The notes under the pieces: model-generated
What the model saw: the letters and a program-made list of their open reading frames with translations, nothing else
The model's database searches: none
What the model was told of the DNA's origin: nothing
Made by a program: the position numbers and the translations under genes
Part shown: positions 58,272-64,000 of the stretch, piece after piece
Position numbering within the stretch: the stretch's first letter is position 1
Layout: the number at the start of each line of letters is the position of its first letter
Assembly (NCBI RefSeq): GCF_965248315.1
Contig: NZ_CBDFIX010000002.1
Span: forward strand, 4,278,001-4,342,000
Origin: Ulvibacterium sp965248315
GTDB taxonomy: Bacteria; Bacteroidota; Bacteroidia; Flavobacteriales; Flavobacteriaceae
Direction: 5' to 3'
DNA length: 64,000 bases

Positions 58272-60254
58272 TTAGTTTTTATCAACTCGATAGGTTATTC
58301 CTCTATTGGTAATTATGGTAGAGGCATTCACAGTCAACACTGCTACGGCCGAGGCAAGCGGACTGCAGGGAAGTACTGAATTGGATATCTGTACCCTGTA
58401 TTGATTTCCGTTGTCCGTGGGTGTAGCATTGGTAACAATGAGCGTATCTGTGCTTGTGCCACTGTAGATGCCCGTATTGGTCAGGTCTACCCAAATGGAG
58501 CCATTAAAGAACTGCCACTGGTAAGTATCTGTATTCGATGTAGTAACGGTAAAGGTGGTACTACATCCGGGACAAATTGCGCTATCCACAGGTTGAGTGA
58601 TTATGGATGGCCCAGTATTTATAGTAGCAGTAACTGCCGTTCTAGTGGCTGTGGTACATCCATTACTAGTAGCATCTACGTAATACGTGGTGGTGCTCGA
58701 GATACTGGGTGTTACAAAACTAGTACCAGTACCTATTGAACTGCCTCCGGTTGCCGTTGTATACCAATTGATAATTCCCGCAGAAGCGGTTGCTGCCAAA
58801 TTGACTGTACCGCTACCGCATCGAGATCCCGGGGTGGTACTTGTTATTGTTGGTATGGGTTCGATATTGATAGTTGTTGTTGCCGTTATACTAAGTACGG
58901 GATCTCCAGGTGTTCCTCCATACTCTACTACATAGCCCTGTGGTTGGTAATTTCCAGAGGCTGCGCCGGTATTGGATAAATCGTTCCAGGATCCATTGGG
59001 ATTTACATTTGGATGGGTAATATGGGCATAGTCTTCATTTCCCGATTGGTTGGGCTCACCAGTATTCCAAAATGCAAAGTTAGGAGTACTCCCGCCTGCC
59101 GTTCCATTCCAAAATACGGTGCCCGCCTCAGGTCCCGTTACCCACTGCCAAACTCCTTCCGTAGCCGCATCGCTTCCTCCTATCCATCCAACCCCTACTG
59201 CCTGGGAGCCTGAAAAATCGGCCTCCGCTTGAGAGGTAAGGGTAGCCAAGTAGCCTTGCAGCCCAAAATAAGTCCTTGCACTGGCGGCGGTGTTCGCGGC
59301 TGTCCAGGTTATTCCTAAATTCGGAACATATTCGTAGTAGTGCCCTGTTGCCGGTAAATAGTTGGCTTCTCCTACGGTAATGGAAAATTGTCTTGTCCCT
59401 GTTGGGTTCGCGGCACTACTGGAGTACTCCACGGCCAAAATGGCCGTTTCGAATTCGGTATATAAAGCCGGACCTGATAGGGTCAACTCTCCTTGTACAG
59501 CATCCCAGCTTGAAGTGATATTTGGATGAGTTCCCGTCAAGGTTAATAGATCCTCTCCATTGATATAACCAGATGAAATTTGGATGTACACTGCATTAGT
59601 AGACGTATCGTCAACATCCGTGATACTAATGGTTTCTGCTATCGGAACAGAATCTCCTGGACAGTACGTTTGATTTCCTGTACCGGCCAAAACTGGTGCA
59701 GCGTTCGAAGTAGGAACTTCAATCTGGACATTGTCTATGTATACAAACTCCCCGGATTCCCAGTCACAATACGAACACGTTCCTGCGTTGATAAAACGTA
59801 TTGTGGTAAATGCGGAAATATATGCTGAAATGTCTTGGCTAAAACTTCCACTTTGGTCTCCTGTAAAAGTGCCAATGGTCGTAAAACTTGTTCCATTATT
59901 GGAAACCTGTACATTCAATCGCTCGCCTGAGGAGCCTCCATCCAAACCTGATGTTTGCCAGTCAAAGGTTAAAACCGCAGAGCTATGAGCACTTAAGTCC
60001 GCCGATCTTGTTATCCTCCGGTTGTTCGTTAAAATACGCGTAAAACGGAGTTCATTACCCGTAATACGTATCCTACCACCGCTGGGGCTGCTATTATCGT
60101 TGGTCTCGACCCAATTGGTAGAAAAATTCAAGGTGCCATTATTGTTGGAATAGGATACTGCATTGAAATTATCCAAATAGGTATCCTGCCCTAAAACCTG
60201 TATAGTCGGGAAAACAAAGATTAAGAACAAAACACTTCGACCAAAAAATCTCAT
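58272..60254 (-). CDS. Secreted protein with C-type-lectin-like domain and Ig-like repeats
   Basis: A 660-residue exported protein (signal MRFFGRSVLFLIFVFPTIQVLG). Order: a jelly-roll N-domain (25-185) with S-Y-C-D-W-E-S-G-E-F-V-Y-I-D-N-V; a cadherin-like part (190-300, D-V-D-D-T-S); a C-type-lectin-like domain (about 305-445) with W-T-A-A-N-T-A, Y-L-A-T-L-T-S-Q-A-E-A-D-F, V-G-W-I-G-G-S-D, F-W-N-T-G-E-P-N and W-N-D-L; two Ig-like modules; and the tail I-T-N-R-G-I-T-Y-R-V-D-K-N. It is likely a surface glycan- or protein-binding adhesin. It starts a two-gene transcript with the cadherin-like gene 5 nt downstream. Confidence 0.85.
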   Translation of the reverse strand: MRFFGRSVLFLIFVFPTIQVLGQDTYLDNFNAVSYSNNNGTLNFSTNWVETNDNSSPSGGRIRITGNELRFTRILTNNRRITRSADLSAHSSAVLTFDWQTSGLDGGSSGERLNVQVSNNGTSFTTIGTFTGDQSGSFSQDISAYISAFTTIRFINAGTCSYCDWESGEFVYIDNVQIEVPTSNAAPVLAGTGNQTYCPGDSVPIAETISITDVDDTSTNAVYIQISSGYINGEDLLTLTGTHPNITSSWDAVQGELTLSGPALYTEFETAILAVEYSSSAANPTGTRQFSITVGEANYLPATGHYYEYVPNLGITWTAANTAASARTYFGLQGYLATLTSQAEADFSGSQAVGVGWIGGSDAATEGVWQWVTGPEAGTVFWNGTAGGSTPNFAFWNTGEPNQSGNEDYAHITHPNVNPNGSWNDLSNTGAASGNYQPQGYVVEYGGTPGDPVLSITATTTINIEPIPTITSTTPGSRCGSGTVNLAATASAGIINWYTTATGGSSIGTGTSFVTPSISSTTTYYVDATSNGCTTATRTAVTATINTGPSIITQPVDSAICPGCSTTFTVTTSNTDTYQWQFFNGSIWVDLTNTGIYSGTSTDTLIVTNATPTDNGNQYRVQISNSVLPCSPLASAVAVLTVNASTIITNRGITYRVDKN

Positions 60255-60491
60255 ACCAAGGTTTGGTTCCAGAATTATGGATTTCGCTAGATGTTAGCAA
60301 AAATTTCAATAAAAGTACGGTAGGCAGAATCGATACTCCTAAAAATTGTTGTGTAGACCGATAATGTACCTGTGAAGATTGCAAATATTGGTGTTTAATC
60401 TTTGAAGCCCTACAATAAAAACACCTAAAAGTAGGGCATTTTACCGATGTTAGGCCACCAAACCAAGAGCGTTCCAAAGGGTGTAAAAACA

Positions 60492-60522
60492 AAAATGCAG
60501 TTCCGGGTAGAAACTGCATTTT
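60492..60522 (-). terminator. Terminator of the CHU_C-PorP-OmpA operon
   Basis: On the minus strand AAAATGCAGTTT pairs with AACTGCATTTT (loop CTACCCGG), followed by TGTTTTT. It begins 21 nt after the OmpA stop. Confidence 0.85.
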
Positions 60523-60542
60523 GATATTAATTTGGTTGGTTA

Positions 60543-62483
60543 TTATTCCAAAATAATAAATTCCGATCTTCGGTTCAGTTCGTGATCCGTATTGGAGCAC
60601 CTTACTCCATTTTCACATTGATTTACCAACTTGGTCTCTCCAAAGCCTTCTCCTTCCAAACGATCTGAAGAAATTCCTTTTGAAATCATATAATTTACAG
60701 TAGACTCAGCTCTTTTTTGCGATAACCATAGGTTATAGGAATCCTTTCCCCTACTGTCTGTATGTGAGTTTACCTTAATCCTAAGACTTGGATATTTCTC
60801 CATTGCTGCTATCACCTTTTCCACTTCGACCTCTGAATCCTTACGGATATTGTATTTATCAAAATCAAAATAAATGGTACTTAGCTGCAGTAATTTGGCT
60901 AAATCATCCCCGAATCCAGCGGTAATTTTATCCCTTTCCAAATAAAAGTCCATTATTCTTGGTTTCCCGTCAGATTTACCCAAATACTCTTCGGAAGGCA
61001 CGTAACCTTCCATTGAGGCCCTAACAAAATTGCCTTGGTTACAATCGACCATAATGGAATATTTTCCTTCGGAATCGGTAATTGCAGTTAGAATTTCTTC
61101 ATTGTTTTCATTAATGACCTTTATAGTTGCGCCAACAAGGACCTCATTGGATATTTTGTCCCTAACCGTTCCTGTAACTTGTTGATTGCAATCCAAAATC
61201 AATGGAATGGTCTCCAAAAAACTATAGATATCGTCAGCTCCTTGTCCTTCAGATCTATTTGAAGCAAAATAGCCTTCTTTGGTCTCTTCATTGAAAATAA
61301 AGGTAAAATCGTCTTTTTGACTATTCACGGGCTCCCCTACATTTACTACTGAACCGGTTAATCTATTCTTGGCAATTTTTGTGGCGAAAATATCCAAGCC
61401 TCCCAGTCCTGGATGACCGTCAGATGAAAAGTATAGTACTTCTTCACTTGTAATAAAAGGAAACGTTTCCCTGGCTTCTGTGTTTATGGCAGTTCCTAAA
61501 TTCACTGGAGTACCGTAGGTCCCATCCTCGTTTATGGTAGTCTTAAAAAGATCGGATTCCCCTAACGAACCTGGCATGTCGGAAGCAAAATATAGTATCT
61601 TTTCATCGGGACTCAAGGCTGGATTGGCGACAGAATAGGCATCACTATTAAAAGGGAGCTCCTCAATATTGGTCCAAACCCCATCAACAAGTTCTGCTTT
61701 AAAAATCTTAAGCCGTATTACTCCTTTTTCGTCCTTTTTGTATTTACCTTCAACAAAGTTGTTTCTTGTAAAATACAGGATATTTCCATCCTTAGTAGTA
61801 ACGGAAGTGGATTCGTGCAATCTCGTATTTACATTATCACTCAGCTTTGTTACTAAATTAGTTGAAATACTGTCGGCATTTACTTTGTATAAATCCAAAA
61901 AATCCTTTGCATTCCAAGTGTGTCTATATCTTGCAAAATTCCCCGTGTCACGATCCGAAGAAAAGATGAGTCCATCTTTGTAAAAGGATGGTGCAAAATC
62001 CGAATATGGTGAGTTATACTGAAACTGAGCAATATTATACCGCCCCGAGTTTTCCTTGATCTCTTCCAGATAATTTTTCTCCTCGTTATATACAGTAGCC
62101 CTTAAATCGTCTGTGGTAACTTCAGTGAACTTCACCATAATTGTATTGGCGCCATCGTAATCCCCAAGTGTCTTTAGGGTTTGGGCATATCTGAAATAAT
62201 ATTCAGGACCAACTTCGGACGGGTACTCATTTACCAGTCTTTCATACGTTTTGGCTGCACCATCATAGTCCGCATTGAAATAATAGGAGTTCCCTAACTT
62301 TTTTAGCAAATCTGGCGAGACATAACCCTTTTCCAAAACTCTTTTGTAAATGTCAATTGCCGGGCTAAAGGAATAATCCTGGTATTTTGCATTGGCCTTT
62401 GTAACCAATCTTTCCTGGGCAATACTCTTTACTCCAAACAAAAGAACCGTAATTAGTAGTAGTGATAGTACTTTTTTTGTCAT
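60543..62483 (-). CDS. PorE-like OmpA-family protein (TPR, PD40, CarboxypepD-reg, OmpA)
   Basis: A 646-residue envelope protein. After the signal peptide (MTKKVLSLLLITVLLFGVKSIAQ) come TPR-like helices (25-140, G-N-S-Y-Y-F-N-A-D-Y-D-G-A-A-K-T-Y), PD40-type propeller blades (about 160-395, L-S-P-D-E-K-I-L-Y-F-A-S-D-M-P-G and F-S-S-D-G-H-P-G-L-G-G-L-D-I-F), a carboxypeptidase-regulatory-like domain (about 435-515) and an OmpA domain (about 535-646, F-D-K-Y-N-I-R-K-D-S and S-H-T-D-S-R-G) that binds peptidoglycan. The same domain order is found in PorE of the type IX secretion system. It lies 10 nt after PorP copy 2 and ends the operon. Confidence 0.92.
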   Translation of the reverse strand: MTKKVLSLLLITVLLFGVKSIAQERLVTKANAKYQDYSFSPAIDIYKRVLEKGYVSPDLLKKLGNSYYFNADYDGAAKTYERLVNEYPSEVGPEYYFRYAQTLKTLGDYDGANTIMVKFTEVTTDDLRATVYNEEKNYLEEIKENSGRYNIAQFQYNSPYSDFAPSFYKDGLIFSSDRDTGNFARYRHTWNAKDFLDLYKVNADSISTNLVTKLSDNVNTRLHESTSVTTKDGNILYFTRNNFVEGKYKKDEKGVIRLKIFKAELVDGVWTNIEELPFNSDAYSVANPALSPDEKILYFASDMPGSLGESDLFKTTINEDGTYGTPVNLGTAINTEARETFPFITSEEVLYFSSDGHPGLGGLDIFATKIAKNRLTGSVVNVGEPVNSQKDDFTFIFNEETKEGYFASNRSEGQGADDIYSFLETIPLILDCNQQVTGTVRDKISNEVLVGATIKVINENNEEILTAITDSEGKYSIMVDCNQGNFVRASMEGYVPSEEYLGKSDGKPRIMDFYLERDKITAGFGDDLAKLLQLSTIYFDFDKYNIRKDSEVEVEKVIAAMEKYPSLRIKVNSHTDSRGKDSYNLWLSQKRAESTVNYMISKGISSDRLEGEGFGETKLVNQCENGVRCSNTDHELNRRSEFIILE

Positions 62484-62493
62484 TTGTACGGTT

Positions 62494-63465
62494 TTAAAAG
62501 AAACGAGGTGATACCAATCTCTGGAAAGATTTTACCAATTCAACCCTCAAAAATACTTCAAAAGATCCATCGTTAAATTGCGTGCCTCCCAAATCCGTAG
62601 TTTCCCTATCATATGCCAGCCCCAACATCAACTGATCGGTTATCTGAAAGCCAAGTAAACCGCTAATGGCAGCATCCCAACGATAAGCGGCTCCAAAAGA
62701 AAATTTTTCATTGAATAGAAAGCTAGCCGAAAGATCCAATTGTAAAGGAGCACCTCCGACAACTTTGGTCAACAATGCCGGTTTAAACTTAAGATTACTA
62801 TTCAAATCGAATACATATCCGGTTATTAAATAAAAATTGATTCTCTCTTGAGAAAGAAACTGTACGGAATTGGCATCTCTTTGAGAGTTATCAAAGTAAT
62901 CGGTCTCCAATATATTTGGAGCTGAAAGGCCAGCATAAAATCTATTTGTATGGTAATATACCCCCAAGCCAAAATTTGGCGAGAACCTGTTGTCAATATT
63001 ATCGCCAGCTATTGGTTCATCATCAAAGTTATTTAAACCATTAAAGTCCAGACTAAGCAAATTCCCTCCTACTTTTAAACCAAAGGAGAGTTTTGCATCC
63101 AGGGCCACATCTATGGTGTAAGATATCATGGCATCCAAATAGGTTTCGGAAACAACACCATCACCAATGTTATCATTCACCACAGAGATACCATAACCCA
63201 ACTTGCTGTTTCTAATTGGGGAATGAAGGTTCAAAGTAAACGTTTCGGGCGCCCCATCCAATCCTACCCATTGAGACCGGTACAATGCGGCTAAACTAAG
63301 TTGACCTCTTGATCCGGCATATCCAGGATTCACGGTCATTGTATTGTACATGTACTGTGTATATTGTGCATCTTGCTGTCCAACCACTTCATGTACAAAA
63401 ATGAAGACAAAAAAACCACTTGCCAGTAAACTCTTAAGTTTAGTCATATTCAGTCTCAATATCAT
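62494..63465 (-). CDS. PorP/SprF family type IX secretion outer-membrane protein (copy 2)
   Basis: A 323-residue paralogue of the 43211-44164 protein: Q-Q-D-A-Q-Y-T-Q-Y-M-Y-N, N-P-G-Y-A-G-S-R-G-Q and R-S-Q-W-V-G-L-D-G-A-P-E near the start and F-N-D-G-S-F-E-V-F-L-R-V-E-L near the end. The signal peptide ends at about V-V-G-Q (ATG 63465, or 63447 with MTKLKSLL). It overlaps the CHU_C gene upstream by 4 nt (ATGA) and is 10 nt before the PorE-like gene. The module cargo-PorP-OmpA is typical of flavobacterial T9SS loci. Confidence 0.94.
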   Translation of the reverse strand: MILRLNMTKLKSLLASGFFVFIFVHEVVGQQDAQYTQYMYNTMTVNPGYAGSRGQLSLAALYRSQWVGLDGAPETFTLNLHSPIRNSKLGYGISVVNDNIGDGVVSETYLDAMISYTIDVALDAKLSFGLKVGGNLLSLDFNGLNNFDDEPIAGDNIDNRFSPNFGLGVYYHTNRFYAGLSAPNILETDYFDNSQRDANSVQFLSQERINFYLITGYVFDLNSNLKFKPALLTKVVGGAPLQLDLSASFLFNEKFSFGAAYRWDAAISGLLGFQITDQLMLGLAYDRETTDLGGTQFNDGSFEVFLRVELVKSFQRLVSPRFF

Positions 63466-64000
63466 TTGCTAATGTATATGTAACCATCTTCGACAGTACG
63501 GTTTTGAGATCCTGTCAATTGGTATTCAAATATATAAAAATATACCCCGGCCGGAAGATAGTCATTTACGCTTAGCGTAGACCTTCCTTTAGATCTTCCA
63601 TCAAATACATTGTTTTGATTATTATAGTTGGTTCCTTCATATACCTTTACTCCCCATCTATTGAAAATCTGTAATGAGTTATTATCCACTAATTCAAGTC
63701 CACGTATAAAAAGAAAGTCATTGTCTCCATCTTCATTGGGAGTAACCAATTGATTCACCTCCACCTTATTATCCGGATCAAGATAGTCCGGGGTACCGTC
63801 GTTGTCCGTGTCGTCGTCGGTGGGATCCCCGTCGTTGTCCGCGTCCTCGTCCGGCGTATCTATACCGTCGCCGTCGTCGTCAAGGTCCCTGTAGTTCACA
63901 TCCTCCGTGCCGTCCGTGTCCGGTAGGTCGTTGGCGGGGTCGTCGATCTCGTCGTTCACGTCGAAGCCGTCGTTCACGTCGCTACCCTCGTAACCGTCGT
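63462..64000 (-). CDS. CHU_C (T9SS type B) cargo protein, C-terminal part
   Basis: The frame is open to the window end, so only the last about 180 residues are seen; the N-terminal part lies beyond 64000. It has Asp/Gly-rich thrombospondin-3-like repeats (D-T-D-N-D-G-T-P-D-Y-L-D-P-D-N-K) then the CHU_C domain: L-V-T-P-N-E-D-G-D-N-D-F-L, I-F-N-R-W-G-V-K-V-Y and the tail D-G-Y-I-Y-I-S-K. The Asp-rich DNA is strongly GC-biased (runs of GTCGTC/CGTCC) while the CHU_C part is not. It is the first gene in the window of the CHU_C-PorP-OmpA operon. Confidence 0.93.
   Translation of the reverse strand, partial: DGYEGSDVNDGFDVNDEIDDPANDLPDTDGTEDVNYRDLDDDGDGIDTPDEDADNDGDPTDDDTDNDGTPDYLDPDNKVEVNQLVTPNEDGDNDFLFIRGLELVDNNSLQIFNRWGVKVYEGTNYNNQNNVFDGRSKGRSTLSVNDYLPAGVYFYIFEYQLTGSQNRTVEDGYIYISK

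Noticed and set aside
1..64000. tRNA, rRNA, insertion sequences and prophage genes
   Set aside because: None was seen on either strand; no transposase, integrase or attachment-like repeats at gene ends.

Overview
The window reads as a chromosomal segment of a marine-type member of the Flavobacteriaceae (Bacteroidota). The evidence is the set of family-typical genes: the rpmB-rpmG-DUF4295 trio, PorP/SprF proteins, gliding-motility-type C-terminal domains (type IX secretion cargo), a TonB receptor of the outer-membrane beta-barrel type, a DUF5916 protein and SusD-free outer-membrane genes. Promoters match the Bacteroidota pattern TTTG or TTG, about 20 nt, TAnnTTTG, for example upstream of rpmB, ftsY and the DUF819 gene. 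No tRNA, rRNA, insertion sequence, phage or CRISPR array was seen. Placement below family level is not supported by the sequence alone.

Positions 1-43,115 are mostly ordinary housekeeping DNA. In order: small accessory enzymes (DUF1349 fragment, DUF1330, serine hydrolase, methyltransferase); a compact four-gene unit of two DUF1538 membrane proteins with a PII-like and a CBS protein; ftsY; the L28/L33/DUF4295 ribosomal operon; an FAH-Hpt-cinA operon; an outer-membrane protein, esterase and exonuclease run; an E2 acyltransferase and recR; a sodium symporter; a TonB receptor; fabH-like, UbiB-like and TetR genes; htpG; an aldose epimerase; an ECF sigma factor with a putative membrane partner, divergent from a DUF6249 gene; MOSC and DoxX-like genes; an AraC-alkB pair; a S1/P1 nuclease; a class A PBP; DUF5916; DUF819; and an idi-queD-bcp-manA operon.

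Positions 43,211-64,000 are a surface-protein region, all on the minus strand and related to type IX secretion. It holds two paralogous modules. The right-hand one is a cargo protein with a CHU_C/type B tail, then PorP/SprF, then a TPR-PD40-OmpA protein, closed by a terminator. The left-hand one is a 3,512-residue repeat protein, then a CHU_C cargo protein, then PorP/SprF. Between them lie a C-type-lectin-like protein and a cadherin-like protein that share an unusual C-terminal tail. The giant protein is the most striking object: six near-identical 85-residue units, then about 65 units of 35-36 residues in two arrays split by a duplicated linker. It has a signal peptide and a distinct C-terminal module but no recognisable type IX sorting domain. 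By analogy with the SprB/SprF arrangement of Flavobacterium johnsoniae, the locus probably builds adhesins or gliding-type surface filaments.

The second notable signal is regulatory. The ECF sigma gene and the divergent DUF6249 gene are separated by a symmetric pair of identical promoter-like elements (TGTAACC, 17 nt, GTCCTA) on the two strands, which suggests autoregulation and a directly controlled partner gene.
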